Source of the DNA: CAYSFW01 sp050329935
Lineage (GTDB): Bacteria > Pseudomonadota > Gammaproteobacteria > UWMA-0217
Direction of reading: 5' to 3'
Length of the DNA stretch: 30,624 nucleotides
Assembly (NCBI GenBank): GCA_050329935.1
Contig: JBHJOI010000088.1
Span: forward strand, 1-30,624
Part shown: positions 7,467 to 15,895 of the stretch, in pieces
How positions within the stretch are numbered: position 1 is the first letter of the stretch
How the letters are laid out: each line of letters starts with the position of its first letter
Notes under the pieces: model-generated
Seen by the model: only the letters and a program-made list of their open reading frames with translations
What the model was told of the DNA's origin: nothing
Database searches by the model: none
Program-made: the position numbers and the translations under genes

Positions 7467-8024
7467 ATGAAGAAGCTATTACTTCCGCTGCTGCTTTCGA
7501 CCTCTTTGATCGGACCTGTCTATGCCGACGAGATCGTCGACACCATCAATTCCGCGCTCAAGGCATACCAGGACGGCGACTTCGTCGCGGCGAAGGAGGA
7601 TCTCGATTACGCCAGCCAACTGTTGGCCAAGCAGAAGGCGACCGGCTTGTCGAAGATGCTGCCGAAGGAACTGGCGGGCTGGAAACGCGAGGAAGGCGAA
7701 ACCCAGGCACTCGGCGCGGGAATGTTCGGCGGCGGCACAATGGCCTCGTCCAATTACGTCAAGGGCGATAAGAACGTCAATATCCAGCTCATGGCCGATA
7801 ACCCGATGATGGCGGCGGTCGCGGGCATGTTCAACAACCCCTCGTTGATGGGGGCCGCCGGCACCCAAAAGCGCATCAATCGGCAAAAGGTCATGATCGA
7901 CGGCGAAGGCGAGATGACCGCGATGATCGGCAAGGTCTTGGTACAGATCTCCGGCAGCGCGTCGCTGGAGGACAAGGAAGCCTACTTCAACGCCCTCGAC
8001 ATCAAGGCGTTGGAGGGCTTCTAG
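7467..8024 (+). CDS. Exported protein of unknown function (185 aa)
   Basis: It begins MKKLLLPLLLSTSLIGPVYA followed by DEIVDT, a textbook signal peptide cut after YA, so the mature protein of about 165 residues is periplasmic. Mature residues 1-35 (NSALKAYQDGDFVAAKEDLD) resemble one tetratricopeptide-like helical hairpin. A methionine/glycine-rich middle follows (GAGMFGGGTMASSNY, NPMMAAVAGMFNNPSLMGAAG), then a beta-rich end with a repeated VMIDGEGEM/VLVQISGSA pattern. GAGGA stands four bases before ATG 7467. I know no named family for it. It is monocistronic as far as can be seen, divergent from rnhB. Confidence 0.85.
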   Translation: MKKLLLPLLLSTSLIGPVYADEIVDTINSALKAYQDGDFVAAKEDLDYASQLLAKQKATGLSKMLPKELAGWKREEGETQALGAGMFGGGTMASSNYVKGDKNVNIQLMADNPMMAAVAGMFNNPSLMGAAGTQKRINRQKVMIDGEGEMTAMIGKVLVQISGSASLEDKEAYFNALDIKALEGF

Positions 8025-8431
8025 AGCGCAATGGACCAACGCGCGGCGTCGGCCACATCGGCCCCCGCCCGGTCTTCCCCGGCTGGCTTCGTACTTTCCT
8101 GCGACGCGCCGATTCCGCGCTTACGTTCCGGTCACGGACGCCGCGCCGGAGGATAAAAGCCGCTTCGGGATGGGTAGGTGGGCGCGTCGGCCGCGCGTAG
8201 GCAGCCATCGCGCCTTCGGGGACGGGTTCTCGGCGTCTCCCGCCTACCCGGCCCGGAGCGCGGCGAAGCACCCGTTGAACTCGGCGCTTCACGCTAACCC
8301 GAGCGTGGGCGCGGTCGCGGCGAGCGCGCGCATCGCGTCCCCCGCTGAACCGCCGGGTGCCGGTAATTTCCAGCGCTGTGATAGACTCCGGGCTGGAGTA
8401 ACGATTCGACCCTCTGGACAATTTCAGCCCT
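8025..8431. other. 407-base gap before the lipid A operon
   Basis: No convincing gene. A minus-strand open frame spans most of it but is arginine/proline-rich, lacks a ribosome site and looks like a composition artefact. The GC-rich core (about 8165-8280) has reversed GTAGGC/GCCTAC segments and may be a repetitive intergenic element. The last 60 bases before gnnA, containing TGTGATAGACT near 8380, are the most promoter-like part. Confidence 0.35.
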
Positions 8432-9388
8432 ATGAACACCCGCTGCGCCGTGATCGGCACCGGCTATCTCGGCAAGTTCCACGCGCAGAAGTACGCCGCG
8501 CTGCCCGAGGCCACCCTGGTCGCGGTGGTCGATACCGACGCCGAGCGCGCGGCACAGATCGCGGGCGAACTCGGTTGCCGCGCCGAGACCGATTACACCG
8601 CGATCCTCGACGAAGTCGATGCCGTCAGCATTGTGACCCCGACTGTGACCCACCATGCGGTCGCGAGCGCATGCCTGCAACGCGGGATTCACGTGTTGCT
8701 GGAAAAGCCAATCACCACCACGCTCGCCGAGGCGGACGAATTGATCGCGCTCGCGAGCGCCCATCGCTGTACGCTGCAAATCGGTCACCTCGAGCGCTAT
8801 AACGCCGCGGTGCGCGCGCTCAACACACGTCTCACGCAGGCGCCGTTGTTCGTCGAATCTCACCGGCTCGCGTCATTCAAACCGCGCGCGACCGATGTCA
8901 ACGTCATCCTTGATTTAATGATCCACGACATCGACATCATCCTCGACCTGGTGAAATCAGACGTGACCGATATTCGCGCGAGCGGCGCGTCGGTACTGTC
9001 GGACGAGGTCGACATCGCCAATGCGCGGCTCGAATTCGCCAACGGTTGCGTTGCCAACGTCACATCAAGCCGCGTGAGCCAGAAATCCGAGCGCAAGATG
9101 CGGTTGTTCATGAAGGACGCCTACGTCACCCTCGACTTTCAGGAAAAAGCGCTGGACGTGTATCAAAAAGGTCAGGGCGAGATGTTCCCCGGTATTCCGA
9201 ACATCTCCCACGATAAGGTCAACTGCGGCGTTAGTGACGCGCTGCGCGAGGAGATCAAGGATTTCCTGCGCGTGATTCGCAGCGGCGAAACGCCCCTCGT
9301 CAGTGGCGAGGATGGTCGCCGCGCGCTCGCGACCGCGCTGCGCATCAACGCCCTCTTTTCCGCCGCGCCCGCGCTCGGCACGCAATAA
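8432..9388 (+). CDS. gnnA: UDP-N-acetylglucosamine 3-dehydrogenase GnnA (Gfo/Idh/MocA family)
   Basis: A 318-residue NAD(P)-binding sugar oxidoreductase. The Rossmann motif is VIGTGYLGKFHAQKYA at residues 7-22. EKPITT (about residue 90) carries the family catalytic lysine, and IGHLERYNAA with DLMIHDIDIILDL matches the substrate domain. The gene is followed at 15 bases by a DegT-type aminotransferase and then, overlapping, by lpxB. In Acidithiobacillus ferrooxidans GnnA oxidises the 3-hydroxyl of UDP-GlcNAc and GnnB transaminates the product, giving a UDP-diaminosugar used for lipid A. That context is why I prefer GnnA over WbpB-like O-antigen dehydrogenases of the same superfamily. Start ATG 8432 opens directly into the Rossmann strand. 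lpxA, a neighbour in that species, is not in this window. Confidence 0.82.
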   Translation: MNTRCAVIGTGYLGKFHAQKYAALPEATLVAVVDTDAERAAQIAGELGCRAETDYTAILDEVDAVSIVTPTVTHHAVASACLQRGIHVLLEKPITTTLAEADELIALASAHRCTLQIGHLERYNAAVRALNTRLTQAPLFVESHRLASFKPRATDVNVILDLMIHDIDIILDLVKSDVTDIRASGASVLSDEVDIANARLEFANGCVANVTSSRVSQKSERKMRLFMKDAYVTLDFQEKALDVYQKGQGEMFPGIPNISHDKVNCGVSDALREEIKDFLRVIRSGETPLVSGEDGRRALATALRINALFSAAPALGTQ

Positions 9389-9403
9389 ACCAGGAACGCC
9401 CCG

Positions 9404-10501
9404 ATGAGCATCCCGATGGTGGATCTGAAGATCCAGTATCATCAATTGAAAACGGAAATCGACCAGGCGATCGCCGCGGTGCTGGACAGCACGGCCTTCA
9501 TCCTGGGTCCGAACGTGCAGGCGCTGGAAACCGAGATCGCCGCCTATCTCGGTCTGCCGCACGCGATCACCTGCGCCAACGGCACCGAGGCGCTCCATCT
9601 CGCGCTGCGCGCCGCCGGCATCGGTCCGGGCGATGAAGTCATCACCCCGCCGTTCACCTTTATCGCGACCGCCGAGGCGATTTGCCAAGTCGGCGCGACG
9701 CCCGTGTTCGTCGATATCGACGCACGAACCTACAACCTCGATCCCGCGCTGGTCGAGCACGCCATCACGCCACGCACCAAGGCGTTGATGCCAGTGCATC
9801 TGTTCGGTCAGCCGGCCGATATCGCCGCGCTCGTCGACATTGCCGATCGCAACAATCTGATGTTGATCGAGGATTGCGCCCAGTCATTCGGCGCCGAGGT
9901 GGGCGGACGTCAAACCGGCGGTTTCGGCGTCGCCGGTTGCTTCAGCTTTTTTCCGAGCAAGAATCTCGGCTGCTACGGCGACGGCGGTCTGGTCAGCACG
10001 ACCTCGGACACCGTCGCGGACCGTCTCAAGAGTCTGCGCAATCACGGTAGCCGGGTGCGCTATCACCACGACGAAATCGGTTACAACAGCCGCCTCGACG
10101 AGATCCAGGCCGCGATCCTGCGCGTCAAGCTCAAGCATATCGACAGGTTCAACAACGAGCGGCGGCGTGTTGCCCATCGTTACAACGCATTGCTCGCGGA
10201 CACCGGCGTGACCTTGCCGCACGAGGATGGCATCGGACGCCATGTGTTCCACCAGTACACCTTGCGCTCGCCACGACGCGACGCGATCGCACAGGCACTC
10301 ACCGCTGCCGGCATCGCCAATGCGATCTACTATCCGATCCCGCTGCATCGGCAAAAGGTCTTCGCCGAGGATTGCGCGGACCTCAGCCTGCCCGTCGCCG
10401 AAGCGGTCGCGGCCGACTGCTTCTCATTGCCGATCTTCCCGGAAATGACCGACACCCAGATCATCCAGGTCACGCATGTCATCCGCGCCGCGCTCGACTG
10501 A
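9404..10501 (+). CDS. gnnB: UDP-3-keto-GlcNAc aminotransferase GnnB (DegT/DnrJ/EryC1 family)
   Basis: A PLP-dependent sugar aminotransferase of 365 residues. Typical elements in order: MVDLKIQYHQLKTEIDQAI at the N-terminus, the PLP-phosphate segment CANGTEALHLALRAAGIGPG, the ring-stacking and Asp region LIEDCAQSFGAEVGG, and the Schiff-base lysine in SFFPSKNLGCYGDGG (Lys186). With GnnA it would make UDP-2-acetamido-3-amino-2,3-dideoxyglucose from UDP-GlcNAc, using glutamate as amino donor in characterised enzymes. AGGA lies nine bases before ATG 9404. Its last 26 bases overlap the start of lpxB, which strongly suggests a single transcript and a lipid A role. A WbpE-like role in O-antigen synthesis is the alternative. 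Confidence 0.82.
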   Translation: MSIPMVDLKIQYHQLKTEIDQAIAAVLDSTAFILGPNVQALETEIAAYLGLPHAITCANGTEALHLALRAAGIGPGDEVITPPFTFIATAEAICQVGATPVFVDIDARTYNLDPALVEHAITPRTKALMPVHLFGQPADIAALVDIADRNNLMLIEDCAQSFGAEVGGRQTGGFGVAGCFSFFPSKNLGCYGDGGLVSTTSDTVADRLKSLRNHGSRVRYHHDEIGYNSRLDEIQAAILRVKLKHIDRFNNERRRVAHRYNALLADTGVTLPHEDGIGRHVFHQYTLRSPRRDAIAQALTAAGIANAIYYPIPLHRQKVFAEDCADLSLPVAEAVAADCFSLPIFPEMTDTQIIQVTHVIRAALD

Positions 10502-11681
10502 CCCTGGCAGGCGGGTGTTGCTGGTAGCCGGCGAGGCCTCCGGCGACATGCACGCCGCCAATCTTGCCCGCGAACTGCGCCTGCTCGACCCCGCGGTGGA
10601 AATCCGCGGCATGGGTGGCGACGCCCAGCGTGCGGCCGGGGTTGAGATCGTCGTCGACAATCGCGACCTCGCCGTGGTCGGGCTGATCGAGGTGCTGCGC
10701 CACTATCCGCGGATCAGGCGCGTGCTGCGTTCGCTGGAGCACTATCTCGAACGCGAGCGGCCGGATCTGCTGGTCCTCGTCGACTATGTCGAATTCAACC
10801 TGAAACTCGCGTTGACCGCCAAGCGGCTCGGCGTGCCGGTGCTGTTCTACGTCAGTCCGCAGGTTTGGGCCTGGCGCGAGCACCGGGTCAAACGCATCGG
10901 CCAGCGCATCGACATGATGGCGGTGATCTTTCCGTTCGAGGTCGCTTTTTACGAACGCCACGGCATCCCGGTGCGCTACGTCGGCAATCCCCTGGTGGGC
11001 CACGTCAAACCCACCCGCGCTCGGGCGGACTGCTTTCGGGATTTCGACCTTGACCCGGCCCACCCCGTCATCGGCTTGCTGCCGGGCAGCCGGCGCAGCG
11101 AGGTCAGCCGACTGTTGCCGCTGTTCGCCGCGACGGCCCTGCGTTTGCACGCGTTGCGCCCGCATCTTCAGTTCGTGCTCCCGGTCGCGCCCGGCCTCGA
11201 CCGCGCCTGGGTCGCCTCACTGTTGCCTCCGGAACCGAGGATCAGCCTCGCCCACGGCGCGAGTTACGATGCGATGCAGCTCTGCGACGTGATCCTGACC
11301 GCCTCGGGCACCGCCACACTCGAAACCGCGCTGATGAACGTGCCGATGGTCCTCGCCTATAAGGTCGCGCCGCTCAGTTACGCGATTCTCAGCCGCTTGG
11401 TCAAGGTGCCCGACATCGGTCTCGTCAATATCGTGGCCGGGCGCCGCATCGTGCCCGAGTTCGTGCAGCACGCCGCGACGCCGGAGGCGATCGCGCCGGA
11501 ATTACTGCGACTGCTTGAGGACACCGAGTATCGCGCCGCGCTCCAGGCTGGACTGAATGAGGTCCGGGACAAACTGGGCGACGACCGGGCTTCGCGGCGC
11601 GTCGCCGCCCTGGCGTTGGAGATGCTGCGGCACGGCGCTCACGCCGCGGATTCTGTGTCCACGCCAGTCTCGGACGCTTGA
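10476..11681 (+). CDS. lpxB: Lipid-A-disaccharide synthase
   Basis: A family GT19 glycosyltransferase that joins UDP-diacyl-glucosamine and lipid X into the lipid A disaccharide at the cytoplasmic face of the inner membrane. Clear motifs: LLVAGEASGDMHAANLAREL near the N-terminus, LVDYVEFNLKLA, the highly conserved YVSPQVWAWREHRVKRI, LLPGSRRSEVSRLLP and TASGTATLETALMN in the C-terminal half. The length of 401 residues is slightly above the usual 380 or so because of an alanine-rich tail. It starts inside gnnB (26-base overlap), so all three genes are translationally linked. Its 3' end overlaps the convergent chelatase gene by 43 bases. Confidence 0.95.
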   Translation: MSSAPRSTDPGRRVLLVAGEASGDMHAANLARELRLLDPAVEIRGMGGDAQRAAGVEIVVDNRDLAVVGLIEVLRHYPRIRRVLRSLEHYLERERPDLLVLVDYVEFNLKLALTAKRLGVPVLFYVSPQVWAWREHRVKRIGQRIDMMAVIFPFEVAFYERHGIPVRYVGNPLVGHVKPTRARADCFRDFDLDPAHPVIGLLPGSRRSEVSRLLPLFAATALRLHALRPHLQFVLPVAPGLDRAWVASLLPPEPRISLAHGASYDAMQLCDVILTASGTATLETALMNVPMVLAYKVAPLSYAILSRLVKVPDIGLVNIVAGRRIVPEFVQHAATPEAIAPELLRLLEDTEYRAALQAGLNEVRDKLGDDRASRRVAALALEMLRHGAHAADSVSTPVSDA

Positions 11682-12496
11682 AGCGCACGCAAGCGCTGAT
11701 ACAGCAACTCCACTAGGCCGGGATGATCACCGATCAACGGCGCGATCAGCACCTCAAGGCCTGGGTGCCGCCGCATCGCCCGCGCCGCAATTTCGGCGAT
11801 ATCGCCGCCCGCGCCGGCGTGGCGGCCGGGCAACAAAAACAACATCGATAGCGCGACGCGCGATACGCCACCTTCGGTCGCCAGTCGATCCAGCAGATCC
11901 TGCAACAACGGACCGTTGAAGTCGTATTCCGGCCCCTCGCGACGCTCCATCACGCATTCGTGTAACGGCACCGTATCGGGCAAGCGTCGCCGCAGCAGCG
12001 TCGCCAGGTGCGTGCGCACCGCCGTGACGCGCGGAATCGGCGAGCCGTGGTCGACCAGCGCCACGGCATCGACCGCATCGATCCGCGCGGCCGAGGCTGT
12101 CAACAAATTGTCGTACAAGATATCCGCGAGTCTCGGTTCGCCCTCGGGCAAGGGACAAAGCACCTCGCCCAGTCGCCAGTCGAACCGCCCATGACGCGCC
12201 TCGGCGAGTGCGATTTGCTCGGGAATGAATGCGGTCAGCGCGCGGCTGGCGCCGAAGAACAGGGGCACGATCTGAAACGCGCGGCAACCCTCGACCAAGG
12301 CATCCTCAAGATAGGTCGAAAATATGCGCGCCGGCCGACCAGCGAGCGCCGCGGCCGGGATCGCGTCGGCGTGTTGCAGCGGCACGGCGTCAACCGTGAC
12401 ACCGGCACGCGTACCCAAGGCCTCGGCAACACGGCGTAAACCGCGTACCGCCGACGCCCGCTTCGACCCGTTATCGACCAGCAGCACCTTCGTCAT
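11639..12496 (-). CDS. Double-domain CbiX/sirohydrochlorin chelatase-like protein
   Basis: A 285-residue protein with two CbiX-type halves. The second half keeps the motif LVDHGSP, with the metal-binding histidine, and LFLLPGRHAGAGGDIAEI, with the second histidine. The first half has LLVDNGSKR and PLFFGASRALTAFIPEQ, where both histidine positions are lost (Asn and Ser/Ala). Family members insert Co, Fe or Ni into sirohydrochlorin-type tetrapyrroles; here only one of the two sites looks able to do so. No other tetrapyrrole gene is nearby, so the metal and pathway are unknown. I choose ATG 12496 because an extension to 12571 lacks family similarity; its ribosome site is weak. The 3' end overlaps lpxB antisense by 43 bases. 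Confidence 0.8.
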   Translation of the reverse strand: MTKVLLVDNGSKRASAVRGLRRVAEALGTRAGVTVDAVPLQHADAIPAAALAGRPARIFSTYLEDALVEGCRAFQIVPLFFGASRALTAFIPEQIALAEARHGRFDWRLGEVLCPLPEGEPRLADILYDNLLTASAARIDAVDAVALVDHGSPIPRVTAVRTHLATLLRRRLPDTVPLHECVMERREGPEYDFNGPLLQDLLDRLATEGGVSRVALSMLFLLPGRHAGAGGDIAEIAARAMRRHPGLEVLIAPLIGDHPGLVELLYQRLRALQASETGVDTESAA

Positions 12497-12683
12497 TTCC
12501 GGATTGATCCCGCGTTGCCTGACCCGCGCGCAGTATCCCATCCCGGCGCATGCACCGAGTGTTTGTGCCAACGACTTCGCGGTATTTAACGCGCCGACGC
12601 TGCCGCAGAGGATGACAGCGGGTCCGAGTCAAACCGCGCACGGATCGGTATCATGGGTCGAACCATTCCAAATCGTAGCCACC

Positions 12684-14789
12684 ATGACGACCTTCAAAAC
12701 CAACGCCGAGCACCCCGCCCCACATCCCGAGAAACGCCGCGTACAACGCAAGGTCCACGACCGCACGCTATTCGATGACTACGCCTGGCTGCGCGATGCG
12801 AACTGGAAGGCGATGTTCAAGGATCCCAGCTTGCTCGACCCGGCGATCCGCGCCCATCTCGAAGCCGAAAACGGCTACGTGCACGCGCTGATGGATGACA
12901 CCGCCGCGTTGCGACGCACCCTGTTCACGGAGTTGAAAGGCCGGATCAAGGCCGACGATTCTTCGGTGCCCGCACCCGACGGACCGTTTGCCTACGGCGT
13001 GTCCTATCGCGAAGGCGGCGAGCACCCACGCTATTTCCGCACCCCGCGCGCGGGCGGCGAACCCGAGATCCTGCTCGACGGCGATCACGAGGCTGCGGGC
13101 AAGGCGTACTTTCGACTCGCGGCCGCCGACCACTCGCCGGATCACACGAAGCTGTTGTGGGGGCACGACGATAAAGGTTCTGAATTCTACGAGCTGCGCG
13201 TACGCGACCTCGCCACCGATCGCGAACTGTCCGACCGGGTCGACGACAGCGACGGCGGCGGCGCCTGGGATGCCGACAGCGCCGGCTTTTTCTACGCCCG
13301 GCTCGATGAAAACCACCGCTCATCGAGCATCCATTATCACGCGCTCGGCACATCCGCGGCGTCCGACCGTCTCGTCTACCAGGAAGCCGATCCGGGTTTT
13401 TTCATGGGCGTTCGTCAGACCCGGTTGAACGACTGGATCCTGCTCGACATTCACGACCACGAGACGTCCGAGTACCACCTGATCCCGGCCGCCCGGCCCG
13501 AGACCCCGCCGCGACGGGTACAAGCGCGAGAGATTGGGGTCGAATACGACCTCGAGGAAGGCGGCGACGTGTTCTTCATCCTCACCAACGCCGACGGCGC
13601 CAAGGACTTCAAGATCATGACCGCCCCCGTCGCCACGCCGGAGCGGGCGCAATGGCGCGAACTCGTGCCGCATCAACCGGGACGTCTAATTCTGGAGCAC
13701 CAGGCCTATCGCGATCATCTGGTCTGGCTGGAACGCGTCGACGGCTTGCCGCGAATCATCGTCCGGGACCGCGCCAGCGGCGAGGAACACGCGATCGCCT
13801 TCGCCGAGGACGCCTATTCGCTCGGCTTCATCGGTTCGGACGAATACGACACGACCTTGATCCGCTTCAGTTACTCGTCGATGACCACGCCGACCCAGCA
13901 GTTTGAATACGATCTGCGCACCCGCGAACGGCGTTTGCTCAAGACCCAGGAAATTCCGAGCGGTCACGATCCATCGCGCTACGTCACCAAACGCATCCAT
14001 GTGCGCTCGCACGATGGCGCCGAGGTACCTGTCTCGCTGCTGCGGCTGCGCGACACCCCGCTCGACGGCAGCGCGCCGTGCCTGCTCTACGGCTACGGCG
14101 CCTATGGCATCACCATCCCGGCCGCGTTCAACAGCAACTGCCTATCGCTGGTGAATCGCGGTTTCGTCTACGCCATCGCCCACGTCCGCGGTGGCAAGGA
14201 CAAGGGCTTCGCCTGGTACGAGGCCGGCAAGCGCGAGCACAAGCGCAACACCTTCCTCGACTTTATCGCCGTCGCCCGGTATTTGGTCAGCAGCGACCAT
14301 ACCCGCGCCGATCGCCTGGTCGCCCAAGGGGGCTCCGCGGGCGGGATGCTGATGGGCGCGGTCGCCAATCTCGCGCCGGAGGCGTTTGCCGGCATCATCG
14401 CCGAAGTGCCGTTCGTCGACGTGCTCAACACGATGCTCGACGAGACCCTGCCGCTCACGCCGCCCGAGTGGCCCGAGTGGGGCAACCCGATCGAATCGCC
14501 CACCGACTTCGACACGATCGCCGCCTACTCGCCCTACGACAATGTTCGCGCCCAAGCCTATCCCGCGATCCTCGCCGAGGCGGGCCTCACCGATCCGCGC
14601 GTCACCTATTGGGAACCCGCCAAATGGGTTGCCCGCCTGCGCGAGCACCAGACCGGCGCGCAACCGATCCTGTTCAAGATCAACCTCGACGCCGGCCATG
14701 CCGGCGCGTCGGGTCGATTCTCCCGACTCGAGGAAGTCGCGTTCAACTATGCTTTCGCGCTGAAAGTCGTTGGACGCGCCGAGGTCTGA
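12684..14789 (+). CDS. ptrB: Oligopeptidase B (prolyl oligopeptidase family, S9A)
   Basis: A 701-residue serine peptidase that cuts short peptides after Arg or Lys, normally cytosolic or periplasmic. The N-terminal half forms the beta-propeller gate, starting with HPEKRRVQRKVHDRTLFDDY, where DDYAWLRD is a family hallmark. The C-terminal alpha/beta-hydrolase domain has YGYGAYG, then GGSAGGM with nucleophile Ser551, Asp637 in GLTDPRV and His672 in DAGHAG. Length and spacing match known oligopeptidases B. ATG 12684 is chosen because the upstream open frame has no family similarity; no signal peptide is seen. It is divergent from the chelatase gene (187 bases) and convergent with the lpxR-like gene (8 bases). 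Confidence 0.93.
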   Translation: MTTFKTNAEHPAPHPEKRRVQRKVHDRTLFDDYAWLRDANWKAMFKDPSLLDPAIRAHLEAENGYVHALMDDTAALRRTLFTELKGRIKADDSSVPAPDGPFAYGVSYREGGEHPRYFRTPRAGGEPEILLDGDHEAAGKAYFRLAAADHSPDHTKLLWGHDDKGSEFYELRVRDLATDRELSDRVDDSDGGGAWDADSAGFFYARLDENHRSSSIHYHALGTSAASDRLVYQEADPGFFMGVRQTRLNDWILLDIHDHETSEYHLIPAARPETPPRRVQAREIGVEYDLEEGGDVFFILTNADGAKDFKIMTAPVATPERAQWRELVPHQPGRLILEHQAYRDHLVWLERVDGLPRIIVRDRASGEEHAIAFAEDAYSLGFIGSDEYDTTLIRFSYSSMTTPTQQFEYDLRTRERRLLKTQEIPSGHDPSRYVTKRIHVRSHDGAEVPVSLLRLRDTPLDGSAPCLLYGYGAYGITIPAAFNSNCLSLVNRGFVYAIAHVRGGKDKGFAWYEAGKREHKRNTFLDFIAVARYLVSSDHTRADRLVAQGGSAGGMLMGAVANLAPEAFAGIIAEVPFVDVLNTMLDETLPLTPPEWPEWGNPIESPTDFDTIAAYSPYDNVRAQAYPAILAEAGLTDPRVTYWEPAKWVARLREHQTGAQPILFKINLDAGHAGASGRFSRLEEVAFNYAFALKVVGRAEV

Positions 14790-14797
14790 TCCCGCAC

Positions 14798-15895
14798 TCA
14801 CTCGCGCCAATCGAGCGTGACATTCCCCCAGTAGGCCGGTCGCTCGCCTTGCGACGTATCGAGCTCGGCCGTCTGGAACCGGAACTCGATGCCAAGGGTC
14901 GCGTTGCGGTTCAACGCGTGACGGTAACCAACCCAACCCTGCGCGATGACGGGGTTGAGCTCATCGGCCGCGTACGCAAGCGCGCTTTCGCGGAATTGAC
15001 CCTGAAGCAGCGCGTTGTACCCGATCAGCTTGATGCGGATGCCGCCGTACCAGAAGCGCTCGGATCGGCCATCGGAAATCGAGGGTGCATCGCGGAGGTC
15101 GTAGTCCTGTGATTGCGGATTGAACAGCCACCACGGGGTCCGAAAGCGGCCCGTGCGCACCCCGACCGAGGCGCCGACTCCGGTCAGATAGCCGAGTTGC
15201 AAGTCCCACGCGGTTTTCCACTCGACCCGCGCGCCACGCGCGGTCGTGGTCTCGCCCGCGAACGCCTGGCGCTCATGCTTCCAGCGCGCGGTGAGCTCGC
15301 CGCCGTCGGAAATTTGCCGCGCCCATCCCAGGGGCTCTCCGTTGCCAAATACCTTGTGAACGAACGCCTGCCCGTGCCGGCCCAGTTGGCTGCCGAGCAC
15401 GCCCACGCTGAGATTGCTGGCGTGCGCGGTTCGCGCCGGATCAACGGGTTTGAGCGTGCCGATGGCGAGCTGCAACAGACTCGCATAGGGCCGGTCGCCG
15501 TCATGATCGATCGGTTCATCCGAACGGTTGGGGGTAAACAACGCGGCACTGAATTGAAGACTGCACCAGGGCGCATCTCTCGAGGGTGTGCCGGTCGCGG
15601 CGCAGGCGCGTGTCGTCCCGGCAAGCAGATCGTAAACCGCCCGCGCGACCGCCGAGCACCCGGTCGGCCCCGCCGCCATCAGCGAGATACCCCCCGTGTA
15701 GTCCCGATCGAACTGAGCACCGAGTAGTAAATCGTTGTCGATCGCAAAGAGGTAATGCTGCCCTGCGGTTCCACCCTCCCGCGCGCACTCACCCGTCGGC
15801 GGCAACTTGGGCGTTGCCGCGGTTTCACCTGCCTGAGTCGACTGCCACATCGCCAGTATTAGGAGCGATGCGACGATTGTTATTGCGCCGCGCAC
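14798..15895 (-). CDS. lpxR: LpxR-family outer-membrane lipid A deacylase
   Basis: A 365-residue exported beta-barrel protein of the LpxR (DUF2219) family. The signal peptide MRGAITIVASLLILAMWQ ends near AGETA. The family N-terminal signature is visible as FAIDNDLLLGAQFDRDYTGG; in Salmonella LpxR an Asn-Asp pair at this position is part of the active site. FTPNRSDEPIDHDGDRPYAS and VLGSQLGRHGQAFVHKVF follow, the latter holding a plausible catalytic histidine. The end alternates polar and aromatic residues and closes TLDWRE, as barrels do. Characterised LpxR removes the ester-linked 3'-acyloxyacyl group of lipid A. Start is GTG 15895. Its 5' end has a diverged partial copy about 570 bases upstream. 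Confidence 0.85.
   Translation of the reverse strand: MRGAITIVASLLILAMWQSTQAGETAATPKLPPTGECAREGGTAGQHYLFAIDNDLLLGAQFDRDYTGGISLMAAGPTGCSAVARAVYDLLAGTTRACAATGTPSRDAPWCSLQFSAALFTPNRSDEPIDHDGDRPYASLLQLAIGTLKPVDPARTAHASNLSVGVLGSQLGRHGQAFVHKVFGNGEPLGWARQISDGGELTARWKHERQAFAGETTTARGARVEWKTAWDLQLGYLTGVGASVGVRTGRFRTPWWLFNPQSQDYDLRDAPSISDGRSERFWYGGIRIKLIGYNALLQGQFRESALAYAADELNPVIAQGWVGYRHALNRNATLGIEFRFQTAELDTSQGERPAYWGNVTLDWRE

Noticed and set aside
8002..8460. A 152-codon minus-strand open frame in the gap before gnnA.
   Set aside because: Arg/Pro-rich, no ribosome site, overlaps the gnnA start, no recognisable domain.
14078..15112. A 344-codon plus-strand open frame overlapping the ends of ptrB and lpxR.
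   Set aside because: Arginine-rich shadow of ptrB in another frame; the two real genes have strong family motifs.
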